9,020 nucleotides of DNA from an uncultured Ruminococcus sp. Lineage in GTDB: Bacteria > Bacillota > Clostridia > Oscillospirales > Ruminococcaceae. Position numbers and translations under genes: made by a program. Every line of letters starts with the position of its first letter. The first letter of the stretch is position 1. The stretch spans positions 1 to 9,020 of the forward strand of contig ONNL01000150.1 of NCBI GenBank assembly GCA_900319195.1, in the 5' to 3' direction. The notes beneath the pieces were generated by a model. The model was given only the letters and a program-made list of their open reading frames with translations. It made no database searches and was not told the DNA's origin. Shown here one piece after another: positions 1 through 6,516 of this stretch.

Positions 1-374
1 AGAAATTGCAATGGAAAATTCAGAAGAATAAGCACCACAGCAATTGCGGCAGGGAAACAGTATATCATATAATACATTCTGTGCCTGTTCATAAGGTGAC
101 CGCTGATGCTTTGGACATAAAGTCCGAATGTACACATCGTTACAACATTTGCAAGAAAGTACAAGCCAATCGAAATATTCGCTGCGAGTACATTTGCGCT
201 TTCTGCGAAAGCACCGGCAAGGACATTCGTTAAGCTGCCGATGAAAACACCGCCGCAAAGCACCGCATAAAGCGTATGTTTCAAGTGTTTGATGCGTTTC
301 GTCATAGCGAAGTAGAAGATGCAGCAGGCACTCAGTATCAAAGCGGCGATGTCGTATGAATTATTATATGTCAT
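1..374 (-). CDS. Multi-helix integral membrane protein, N-terminal fragment (possible GGDEF-protein sensor region)
   Basis: Partial gene: the reverse strand is open from an ATG at 374 to the left edge, giving about 124 residues. The protein begins MTYNNSYDIAALIL and contains about four hydrophobic helices (roughly residues 8-24, 36-56, 63-88 and 100-118) joined by short basic loops such as TKRIKHLKH and NRHR. I chose the start at 374 because AGAGGAG at 384-390 lies 9 bases upstream; an in-frame ATG at 381-383 abuts that site and is too close. The 'YDIAAL..FYF' opening and helix pattern resemble the membrane sensor part placed before GGDEF domains in many Clostridia, but no GGDEF motif lies inside the window, so that reading is only a suggestion. 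It could be any multi-pass membrane protein. It is transcribed in the same direction as the secreted-protein gene to its right, from which a hairpin separates it. Confidence 0.7.
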   Translation of the reverse strand, partial: MTYNNSYDIAALILSACCIFYFAMTKRIKHLKHTLYAVLCGGVFIGSLTNVLAGAFAESANVLAANISIGLYFLANVVTMCTFGLYVQSISGHLMNRHRMYYMIYCFPAAIAVVLILLNFPLQF

Positions 375-395
375 GCCTTTCATCTCCTCTCTATT

Positions 396-424
396 ATTAT
401 ATCATATGCCGTCATATTTTGCAA
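396..424 (-). promoter_or_regulatory. Candidate promoter of the membrane protein gene
   Basis: On the minus strand, TTGCAA (424-419) and TATAAT (401-396) are separated by exactly 17 bases. The predicted transcription start falls near 389-390, right at the ribosome binding site, so the leader would be very short. The box match is good, but that tight geometry lowers confidence. Confidence 0.45.
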
Positions 425-485
425 TATATTTAGCGATTTTGTTACCGGATTTACTGCTTTTTGTAAAGTGCTTATCAATTGAACA

Positions 486-514
486 AAGCCGCCGCTTTTT
501 GCCTGCGGCGGCTT
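486..514 (-). terminator. Hairpin downstream of the secreted TasA-like gene
   Basis: A perfect 10-bp inverted repeat, AAGCCGCCGC (486-495) and GCGGCGGCTT (505-514), flanks a 9-base loop. It lies about 90 bases after the stop of the minus-strand gene ending at 602 and before the promoter of the next minus-strand gene. Read on the minus strand it is followed by a short, broken T run (CTTTGTT), so it is a plausible but not ideal intrinsic terminator. Confidence 0.6.
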
Positions 515-601
515 AGCTTCGTTATTTAGTTCTTATTCGAGGCTTTATAAGACCTATGATGAACTAGTTGTTAGGAGGAATAGTTATGAGCCTATATTAA
601 G

Positions 602-1807
602 TTAGGGTCTTGCAGTTGTAGGAAGTGTACACTGATTTGTTACATCAATCAGATTGTGGTTATTATTAGCGAGTTTGTAAATTACAGATGTGTTTGTGAG
701 AGTCGTGTCTGCTGTGTAAATATCCACGCCATCAAGCTGAACGCTGATCTTGTGGTAGGCAATACCGTCAATCGTTACTGTGTCCGCAGGCTCAGTAGAT
801 ACTGTAGCCGATGTGAGAACCGCCTTAGCTGTTGGAGCAGAGGTTGTAAGTACCGAGGTAGCAGTAGTTCCGTCCATTACGATATCAAGACTAAGCGCCC
901 AATTATCCGTCACCGTGTTAAATACCGTATTATTACAATTTTTGTCTTCACCCTCAAGCCAAAGTCTTACTACAACCTTATAATATGATGTAGTGCTTGC
1001 AGTTGCCGAGCCAATGGTTGCAGCCGAGTTGTAGTTAGAAATTGCAGTAGGAGTAGCATTACCGCTTATAGCCATACCTTCTGTAAAGTAGTATGTTCCA
1101 GTTGTACTAGTTTCACTACTGAGGATTGTCTTAAGAGACCCAACTTCCCCTGTGGGTGTTGCAGATGTAATATCTTCAGCGAAGATAGCCGCTCTGAAAG
1201 CATGGAGTGTATCAGTATCATTCGCTTTGCCCGATGTCAAGGTAATATTTTTTACAACAACATTTTGAGCCGAATTACTGGTATTGTTTGCCTTGAGCTG
1301 GAAAACATAATCAATATAACCATAAGCGACATTAGCAGTCGAAATACTTCCTGTTATACCATAATTAGTTTGGAACTCATTATCATACTTTGTTTTAAAA
1401 TTAGCCCTACCACCAAGATTATTCGTAAGGTCAGTATCTTCACTGTATTTAGTATAAACATCTGTTAACGCATCACCGCTACCACCTACATTGTAGGTGT
1501 CAGTGTACCAGAACGACGCTCCGTCAACCGTTGAAACAGGTTCAAGCAAAGCGTGCATAACGTCAATGTCGGTGGTCTTGAACAGGTTATCAGCCTTCTT
1601 AGCCGTACTGTTCAGTTCATCCTGTGCGACCAGAAGGTTATCGCCAACCTGAGTACGGACTTCCATACCAGTCACGGTTACCTCTTTATTCATTGTGAAC
1701 CATGCGAATGTCGAGCTTGCAAGCATTACAGCCGACACGGTAAACATTCCTATAGCCGAGAACAATTTTGTTCTGCCGGCAATTTTCTTAACATTATTAT
1801 TTTTCAT
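602..1807 (-). CDS. Secreted TasA/camelysin-like structural protein with SipW-dependent-type signal peptide
   Basis: A 401-residue secreted protein, probably a subunit of an extracellular fibre or matrix. The N-terminus has a basic stretch (KKIAGRTK), a hydrophobic core (about residues 15-31) and then SSTFAWFT. The TFA|WF site aligns with the TWA|AF cleavage site of Bacillus TasA and fits signal peptides cut by SipW-type peptidases. The mature part is rich in Thr, Ser and Asn, as in beta-sheet surface proteins. It carries a WLEGEDKNC motif (W283 to C291) that recurs in the membrane protein encoded at 2950-3855. It has only two cysteines, C291 and C393. The longest reading frame starts at 1813, but AAAGGGG (1815-1821) is one base from that ATG and 7 bases from the one at 1807, so I place the start at 1807. 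The C-terminus ends with LPTTARP, which lacks the membrane tail of a sortase substrate. It is transcribed divergently from the signal peptidase operon, its likely processing machinery. Secretion is well supported; the TasA relation is motif-level. Confidence 0.85.
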   Translation of the reverse strand: MKNNNVKKIAGRTKLFSAIGMFTVSAVMLASSTFAWFTMNKEVTVTGMEVRTQVGDNLLVAQDELNSTAKKADNLFKTTDIDVMHALLEPVSTVDGASFWYTDTYNVGGSGDALTDVYTKYSEDTDLTNNLGGRANFKTKYDNEFQTNYGITGSISTANVAYGYIDYVFQLKANNTSNSAQNVVVKNITLTSGKANDTDTLHAFRAAIFAEDITSATPTGEVGSLKTILSSETSTTGTYYFTEGMAISGNATPTAISNYNSAATIGSATASTTSYYKVVVRLWLEGEDKNCNNTVFNTVTDNWALSLDIVMDGTTATSVLTTSAPTAKAVLTSATVSTEPADTVTIDGIAYHKISVQLDGVDIYTADTTLTNTSVIYKLANNNHNLIDVTNQCTLPTTARP

Positions 1808-1814
1808 AAACATA

Positions 1815-1821
1815 CCCCTTT
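1815..1821 (-). promoter_or_regulatory. Ribosome binding site that decides the start of the secreted protein
   Basis: On the minus strand AAAGGGG (1821-1815) is separated by 7 bases (1814-1808) from the ATG at 1807 and by only one base from the ATG at 1813, which favours the downstream start. Confidence 0.6.
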
Positions 1822-1889
1822 CAATAAGGTCAAGCTTGTCTTTCGAGGTTTTTTGCCCCTCGAGCTAATGATTTTTACATCGCCCCTTG

Positions 1890-1906
1890 GTATACTTAAA
1901 GTATAC
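1890..1906. repeat. 17-bp perfect inverted repeat over the minus-strand -10 box (candidate operator)
   Basis: GTATACTTAAAGTATAC consists of two perfect 8-base arms (1890-1897 and 1899-1906) around a central A. The -10 hexamer of the secreted-protein promoter (1905-1900 on the minus strand) lies wholly inside it and the expected transcription start is at its edge. A protein bound here would block RNA polymerase. The binding factor cannot be named. Confidence 0.6.
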
Positions 1907-1928
1907 ACGAAAACTATCGTTTTGTCAA
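1900..1928 (-). promoter_or_regulatory. Sigma-A promoter of the secreted TasA-like gene
   Basis: On the minus strand TTGACA (1928-1923) and TATACT (1905-1900) are separated by exactly 17 bases. The predicted start near 1893 gives a leader of about 85 bases before the ATG at 1807. The near-consensus boxes suggest strong expression, as suits an abundant structural protein, unless the overlapping inverted repeat is occupied. Confidence 0.8.
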
Positions 1929-2081
1929 TATCTCCCGTTCATCTTTGTATAAATCACTAAAAACGACGTATTTTCGTGTGCATTTTGCCTAATGGTCATT
2001 TTACGGGATATAAAATCTCTAAAATAATATACAGTTTGTATTGATTTTCACAAAAAGAACAAATAAAATTCATCATTTCAC

Positions 2082-2110
2082 TTGACAAAATAATCAATTA
2101 AAGCTATAAT
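2082..2110 (+). promoter_or_regulatory. Consensus sigma-A promoter of the EAL / signal peptidase / AAA+ operon
   Basis: TTGACA (2082-2087) and TATAAT (2105-2110) are separated by exactly 17 bases, a perfect consensus match, preceded by an A/T-rich tract. A second overlapping TATAAT at 2110-2115 could shift the start slightly. Transcription would begin near 2117 and give a leader of about 33 bases that holds AGGAGGTGA at 2137-2145. Confidence 0.85.
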
Positions 2111-2149
2111 ATAATAGAGCATATATACATTTCTGCAGGAGGTGACGTT

Positions 2150-2917
2150 ATGGGCTCTGAGGCACTGAAAAACAAGGCTACAGTCGGCGGCTTGCGTCCC
2201 ATTGAGCAGTATTTCACTCCGATAGGCTCATCGGTCACAGGCGAATTCGTTGCCGCACGTTCCTCTTTCAGAATGAATTCATCTGATAAGGGCATTCTCT
2301 TCGCGGCGGACTATATGCCCCTGCTTGAAAAATATCTCGACAGAGCCTCCTATTATATGGGCTGCGCTCTCTGCCAGATAGCAGATACTATGGAAAATTT
2401 CGCAGAGCGCGAGATAACTCTCGATTATCTCACCCTGCCTTTGCCTGTGAATCTGCTGAAAGCACGCGATTTCAAGGCGAATATCATCGAGGCGACGTCT
2501 AAGCTCCGTCTCAATCGCTCGAAGATATGCATCGAGCTGCCTTCCTATTTATATAATGAAACAGACGGCAAGGCGGCGGAAATGATAAAGTCACTACAGA
2601 AGGACGAATTTCTCGTTATGATAGATTCCTTCGGCGGAACAGCCGCAACAAGCTACCGCCTTGCGGAATTTGAGGCGAATTACGTTCTCCTCGACCCTGC
2701 CCTCACCGCTCTCGCGGCTAAGAGAGGCCGCCCGGCAAGCACCGTCAAGAGCATGGTGAGCCTTGCAAGCGACCTCGGCACGAGCGTCATTGCGACCAAC
2801 GTCGCCAACGATGACGAGGGAGAAGCTGTCGCGGAAGCAGGCTGCAGCAATTGTACGGGAGCATTCGTCGGCTCTGAGGTGAGCAGACAGTATTTCCGTA
2901 TCGACAGAAAAGAATGA
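2150..2917 (+). CDS. Degenerate EAL-domain protein, probably non-catalytic
   Basis: A 255-residue soluble protein that is essentially a single EAL-type fold of usual length. The opening 'IEQYFTPI' matches the 'YYQPI' strand, and 'GILFAADYMPLLEKYLDR' matches 'GLISPAEFIPLAEETGLI'. 'IDSFGGT' (D159) matches 'LDDFGTG', and the 'LASDLGTSVIATNV' strand matches 'LAHALGLKVVAEGV'. Key catalytic positions are altered: the signature EAL aligns with FVA (residues 33-35), the second Asp of DDFG is Ser160, and the Glu of VAEGVE is missing. Such proteins usually do not hydrolyse cyclic-di-GMP but may bind it or act through protein contacts. The start is fixed by AGGAGGTGA (2137-2145), 4 bases before the ATG. 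It is the first gene of the operon, 32 bases before the next gene, so I infer a regulatory role for the downstream membrane proteins. The fold is fairly sure; ligand binding is unknown. Confidence 0.75.
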   Translation: MGSEALKNKATVGGLRPIEQYFTPIGSSVTGEFVAARSSFRMNSSDKGILFAADYMPLLEKYLDRASYYMGCALCQIADTMENFAEREITLDYLTLPLPVNLLKARDFKANIIEATSKLRLNRSKICIELPSYLYNETDGKAAEMIKSLQKDEFLVMIDSFGGTAATSYRLAEFEANYVLLDPALTALAAKRGRPASTVKSMVSLASDLGTSVIATNVANDDEGEAVAEAGCSNCTGAFVGSEVSRQYFRIDRKE

Positions 2918-2949
2918 TTTGACATATTTTACGGAAACGGAGGGATAAT

Positions 2950-3855
2950 ATGGCGGAAAATAACGAAAAGGATACCGTTCAGACCACCGATAATGCCGAT
3001 AACACCGAACAGACTACGCAGCAGTCCGCCGCGGAGAATTCCGACGTTCAGGAAAATGCTGCACCCGAGGCTGATGATAGATCGAAAAAGAAGAAGTCAA
3101 AGCGTCCCAAAAAGGACAAGGACGAGAAGCTCCCGCGCAGTCCCCTCGACGATAACCGCGATGTGCTCACTCTCCGCAGACGCGCCAAGGAAGCAAAGCG
3201 CTATGTCCTGCTGATGAGAGTCGCCGCACTCATTGCGGTCGTGCTCATCGTTATCATCACCGTCGGCTACGCTATCTCTTATTTTTATAATAAGTACGGA
3301 AGCTTCACGATAAAGGTCAACAAGTACGATATGGTGCATCAGGGACTTTCGCTCTCAGAGACTCCCGAATATGGGAACTCCGAGGCTGTGCTCAACGCTG
3401 ATATAGTATATGATATGACCAACATAAGCGGTGATGATCTTCCGGATAATATCGACATGGTGAACGGCTCGCACAACGGCGACAACTACATTGCATATAC
3501 CTTCTATATTCACAATGCGGGTGAAGATACACTGACGTATCAGGGCGACATCGTTATCGAAAACACCACAAAGGGCGTTGACGAGGCGATAAGAGTCGCA
3601 GTATTCTACAACGGAGAAAAGACAGTCTACGGAAAGACAAAATCAAACGGCACAGGCAAGGAGAGCGACTGCGACTCGGAATTCATGTCCGCCTCACAGA
3701 TAATGCGCAGAAAGGTCACCTCCTTCAAGCCGGGCAGCTCGGACAAATACACCGTGGTCATCTGGCTCGAGGGCAATGACCCCGACTGCGTGAACAAGAT
3801 CATCGGCGGAGTTATGAAGCTGAGGATGGATTTCAAAATTATAGAAGATACTTGA
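2950..3855 (+). CDS. Type II membrane protein with a TasA-like ectodomain
   Basis: A 301-residue protein with three parts. Residues 1-45 are acidic and rich in Thr, Gln and Asn, and residues 46-60 are very lysine-rich (KKKKSKRPKKDK). A single membrane helix spans about residues 91-112, preceded by basic residues (LRRRAKEAKR), so the N-terminus should be cytosolic and the C-terminus outside. The ectodomain resembles the divergent secreted protein: a 'YIAYTFYIHNAGED' strand, 'AIRVAVFYNGE', and above all WLEGNDPDC (W272 to C280), which matches WLEGEDKNC there. It has only two ectodomain cysteines, C241 and C280. GGAGGG at 2939-2944 sits 5 bases before the ATG. The next gene begins 18 bases after the stop. 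I infer a membrane anchor, cap or nucleator for the secreted TasA-like subunit, similar in concept to TapA. It lacks the SipW-type cleavage motif, so it may stay membrane-bound. Confidence 0.75.
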   Translation: MAENNEKDTVQTTDNADNTEQTTQQSAAENSDVQENAAPEADDRSKKKKSKRPKKDKDEKLPRSPLDDNRDVLTLRRRAKEAKRYVLLMRVAALIAVVLIVIITVGYAISYFYNKYGSFTIKVNKYDMVHQGLSLSETPEYGNSEAVLNADIVYDMTNISGDDLPDNIDMVNGSHNGDNYIAYTFYIHNAGEDTLTYQGDIVIENTTKGVDEAIRVAVFYNGEKTVYGKTKSNGTGKESDCDSEFMSASQIMRRKVTSFKPGSSDKYTVVIWLEGNDPDCVNKIIGGVMKLRMDFKIIEDT

Positions 3856-3873
3856 TAAGGGGTACATATTAAA

Positions 3874-4698
3874 ATGAAAAAAGCGATAAAAATTATTTTC
3901 GATATTCTTACTTGGATATTACTGATCTTTGCATTTATTGTTACAGCGCTCGTTATTTCCTCGGATAAGAACAACGGAACGGCAAGCCTCTTCGGATATA
4001 TGCCCTTTACCGTAGAATCGGACTCTATGTTGCCGACCTTCAGCAAAAACGACCTCATCTTAGACAAAAAGGTAGACAGCATCTCTGAGCTCAAAAAGGG
4101 CGACGTTATCACATTCTGGACCATGTCTGGCTCTCAGCGCATAAGAAATACCCACCGTATCGTTGAAGTAAAAAATGAGAACGGAAACTACTCGTTCGTT
4201 ACACGAGGCGATAACAACCCCGCAAATGATACCACAGACGTAATGGCAGGCGACATCATCGGAAAATGGAACGGCACAAGGCTCAAGGGCTTCGGCAAGG
4301 CTATGAACTTCCTCAAGACAAGAAAGGGATTCTTCATCTGCATCATAATCCCTATGGGCATATTCTTCATCTTCGAGCTTTATAAGCTCATCGTGACTAT
4401 CATCGAAATGAGACGTCCCGAGGTGCTCACCGAAAGCGACGAGGAGGAGATAAAGCGCAGAGCTATCGAGGAATACCTCGCTGAACAGAAAAAGAATGCA
4501 GCCGAGAACGCTCCTGCTGAGGCGGCAGCAAAGACCGAGTCCGCCGCAGAACAGGCAGTCGAAAAGGCAGAGGATACAGCAAAGGCTTTGGAAGCAGCAG
4601 CAGAAGAATTAAAGGAAAACACATCGGAAAATGCTCCCGAGACCGCAGAGTCGGCTGAGAGCGAAAGCAGTACAGACACAGCAGAGAATAAGTCATAA
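3874..4698 (+). CDS. SipW/ER-type signal peptidase I (S26B) with an acidic Ala/Glu-rich cytosolic tail
   Basis: A 274-residue membrane protease that removes signal peptides outside the membrane, most likely that of the divergent TasA-like protein. An N-terminal helix (about residues 8-28) is followed by the catalytic region: Ser51 in 'ESDSMLPTF', 'LKKGDVITFW', His94 in 'NTHRIVEV', and 'TRGDNNPANDTTD' with Asp113 and Asp119. Histidine replaces the lysine of ordinary bacterial signal peptidase, which defines the archaeal/ER/SipW class. A second helix (about 152-174) returns the chain to the cytosol. It is followed by a tail of about 95 residues rich in Glu, Ala and Lys, longer than a minimal SipW needs and likely helical, perhaps a docking arm. 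AAGGGG at 3857-3862 lies 11 bases before the ATG. The gene sits 18 bases after its upstream neighbour and 17 bases before the AAA+ gene, so translation is probably coordinated. Confidence 0.9.
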   Translation: MKKAIKIIFDILTWILLIFAFIVTALVISSDKNNGTASLFGYMPFTVESDSMLPTFSKNDLILDKKVDSISELKKGDVITFWTMSGSQRIRNTHRIVEVKNENGNYSFVTRGDNNPANDTTDVMAGDIIGKWNGTRLKGFGKAMNFLKTRKGFFICIIIPMGIFFIFELYKLIVTIIEMRRPEVLTESDEEEIKRRAIEEYLAEQKKNAAENAPAEAAAKTESAAEQAVEKAEDTAKALEAAAEELKENTSENAPETAESAESESSTDTAENKS

Positions 4699-4715
4699 AT
4701 GACGGAAAGGCTAAA

Positions 4716-6311
4716 ATGGACACTTTCTTAAAATGGTTCTTCATTTTTATTTCCGAGATACTCAAGGGCTTCGCTACGGTGTTCTCGGGACTATGGAAGG
4801 GACTTAAACAGATCTTTGCCATTAAGAGCTTTGTTAGCATTTTCAAGGACTACTCAAGAAGCTTCAGTGCAGTAGAATGGGTGCTTGCGATACTTTCGAT
4901 AATAATCGTTGCGGCAGTCTATGCACTGATAATATTCATGATAGTTCTCGCAATACGCAAGTATATAAGATTCAGGCACTCTATCGTAAGTGACGAGGAC
5001 TTGCTCGAAGAGATAGGCGTATTGCAGAGACAAGTCCTGAAAATGACTAAGGAAAAAGACGAGATAATGGCAATGAAGGTCTCACAGATAGGCGTGGGAC
5101 CCGTAGGAAAGCCGCTCGCTTACGGCGGCGCGGCAGGCGGCGGAATGATGATAGACGAGAACGGCAATCCCGTCGGGGAACAGCCCGAGGACGAGGAGCA
5201 GCAGACAGAGGCAGGCGTTGTCATCACTACAGACAAGCGCTTCTCGAAGCTCCTTGAGGTCGATAACTTCTATAAGGAATACACTCCGCCCGCGTATGAC
5301 AACAATATAACACTTGCACAGCTCTGTGAGGATTACAGAAACTTTGCGTGCTCGCGTATGCACCTCTTCTATGAGATAAAGACCATAAGGCTCTTTATAG
5401 CAGGCATGGCGTCCACAAAGCTCATTATCCTTCAGGGTATATCCGGTACAGGTAAGACCTCGCTCCCCTACTCGTTCGGTAAGTTCTTGCAGAGAGACAC
5501 CACCATTGCCTCTGTACAGCCTTCGTGGCGTGACCGAACCGAGCTTTTCGGATTCTTCAACGAATTCACGAGGAACTTCAACGAGACTGAGGTGCTCAGA
5601 AGGATCTACTCATCAAGCTTCAATGATGATGTAAACTTCATCCTCCTCGATGAGATGAACATCGCCCGTGTCGAGTATTACTTCGCGGAAATGCTCTCTA
5701 TACTTGAAATGCCGAACGCTGACGAGTGGAAGCTCGACCTCGTTCCGAATGTGTGGAGCACAGACCCTGTTAACCTCGACCACGGCATGATAAGGATACC
5801 TCAGAATATCTGGTACATCGGAACAGCGAACAACGATGACTCGACCTTCGCTATCTCCGATAAGGTATACGACCGAGCACAGCCTATAAACCTCGACGCA
5901 AAGGGAATCGCATTCGATGCTCCCGATACGCCGCCGATAAACCTCAGCTTTGAACACCTCAACAGCCTCTTCCAGAAGGCATTCGAGGAGCACCCGATCT
6001 CCGAGGAAAACCTCAAGAAGATACAGCACCTCGACCTGTGGGTCATCGAAAAGCTGCGAGTTGCGTTCGGTAACCGTATCCTCAAGCAGATGAATCTCTT
6101 TGTTCCTGTTTATGTTGCCTGCGGAGGCGACGAGATAGACGGTATCGACTACGTTCTTGCAACGAAGATATTCCGTAAGTTCGAGTCGCTCAACCTTGCA
6201 ATGCTCAGAACAGAGCTCAAGGAGCTTGTAGCATACCTCAAAAAGACGTTCGGAAGCAACAAAATGACCGAATCCGTTGCTTATCTTGAACGACTGCAAA
6301 AACTTTTCTGA
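4716..6311 (+). CDS. Membrane-anchored McrB-like AAA+ NTPase
   Basis: A 531-residue protein. The first 45 residues are hydrophobic to amphipathic and a clear helix spans residues 55-80, followed by basic RKYIRFRH, which places the rest in the cytosol. A short coiled coil (about 90-118) and a Gly/Ala-rich, acidic linker (to about 165) lead to the AAA+ module. That module has Walker A GISGTGKT (241-248), Walker B FILLDEMN (308-315) with D312/E313, and a sensor region IGTANNDDS (368-376). The last keeps the N-x-x-D pattern (N372, D375) of the McrB family 'MNTAD' signature. A likely arginine finger is R387 in 'VYDRAQ'. McrB proteins normally drive Type IV restriction and lack a membrane anchor. 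Here the neighbours are a signal peptidase and TasA-like proteins, and the next gene encodes a DUF2357/McrC-like region, the usual McrB partner. GGAAAGG (4703-4709) precedes the start. The AAA+ assignment is sure; the McrB family is likely. Confidence 0.85.
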   Translation: MDTFLKWFFIFISEILKGFATVFSGLWKGLKQIFAIKSFVSIFKDYSRSFSAVEWVLAILSIIIVAAVYALIIFMIVLAIRKYIRFRHSIVSDEDLLEEIGVLQRQVLKMTKEKDEIMAMKVSQIGVGPVGKPLAYGGAAGGGMMIDENGNPVGEQPEDEEQQTEAGVVITTDKRFSKLLEVDNFYKEYTPPAYDNNITLAQLCEDYRNFACSRMHLFYEIKTIRLFIAGMASTKLIILQGISGTGKTSLPYSFGKFLQRDTTIASVQPSWRDRTELFGFFNEFTRNFNETEVLRRIYSSSFNDDVNFILLDEMNIARVEYYFAEMLSILEMPNADEWKLDLVPNVWSTDPVNLDHGMIRIPQNIWYIGTANNDDSTFAISDKVYDRAQPINLDAKGIAFDAPDTPPINLSFEHLNSLFQKAFEEHPISEENLKKIQHLDLWVIEKLRVAFGNRILKQMNLFVPVYVACGGDEIDGIDYVLATKIFRKFESLNLAMLRTELKELVAYLKKTFGSNKMTESVAYLERLQKLF

Positions 6312-6319
6312 TAAAAATT

Positions 6320-6361
6320 ACAGACCTGTCGGCCTCGGTCAGCAGGTCTGTTTGTCTTTTT
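6320..6361 (+). terminator. Intrinsic terminator after the AAA+ gene
   Basis: Perfect 9-bp arms ACAGACCTG (6320-6328) and CAGGTCTGT (6343-6351) enclose a 14-base loop and are followed by a T-rich run (TTTGTCTTTTT). The hairpin begins 8 bases after the stop codon. It separates the four-gene operon from the large gene at 6517, which then needs readthrough or its own promoter; I could not find a convincing one in 6362-6516. Confidence 0.8.
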
Positions 6362-6516
6362 GAAATTCGGGCAAACAGCTTTTTATGTGGTTATTAATCC
6401 GGGCGGCGTTCGCATTTGCCAATGATACCGCAAACTCTCAGCCTGTCAAGACTATAACGACCGCAAAAGAATTATTTGCCAAAAATATCTGAAAATCAAC
6501 GAAAGGAAGTGAGTAT

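Larger units (their letters stand above)
1808..2149. other. Divergent intergenic region between the secreted protein and its operon
   Basis: About 340 AT-rich bases hold no convincing gene. They contain the minus-strand leader (about 85 bases), with a small CGAGG/CCTCG stem at 1844-1862, then the minus-strand promoter with its overlapping inverted repeat, and then the plus-strand promoter. A 9-bp element occurs in opposite orientations at 1905-1913 (ACACGAAAA) and 1971-1979 (TTTTCGTGT), about one half-site on each side of the minus promoter's -35 box. The tract at about 2000-2080 is very A/T-rich and could act as an upstream element for the plus promoter. I see no riboswitch. Confidence 0.6.

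Noticed and set aside
6..233. 75-residue plus-strand frame at the left edge
   Set aside because: The opposite strand encodes a coherent multi-helix protein with a good ribosome binding site; this frame is compositionally random.
319..516. 65-residue hydrophobic plus-strand frame
   Set aside because: It has no ribosome binding site, crosses a better-supported minus-strand promoter and hairpin, and overlaps the minus-strand membrane gene.
602..640. LPTTA near the C-terminus of the secreted protein as a sortase signal
   Set aside because: Only two residues follow before the stop; a sortase substrate needs a hydrophobic helix and basic tail, and no other frame supplies one.
2919..2949. Internal promoter (TTGACA with GATAAT) before the anchor gene
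   Set aside because: The spacing is 19 bases and the predicted start would lie inside the coding region.
5613..6299. 228-residue reverse-strand frame
   Set aside because: It lies wholly opposite the AAA+ domain, whose Walker motifs prove the plus-strand reading.
6385..6492. 35-codon frame (MWLLIRAAFAFAN...) between the terminator and the large gene
   Set aside because: It starts like a small membrane peptide, but there is no ribosome binding site and no recognisable family; too short to support.
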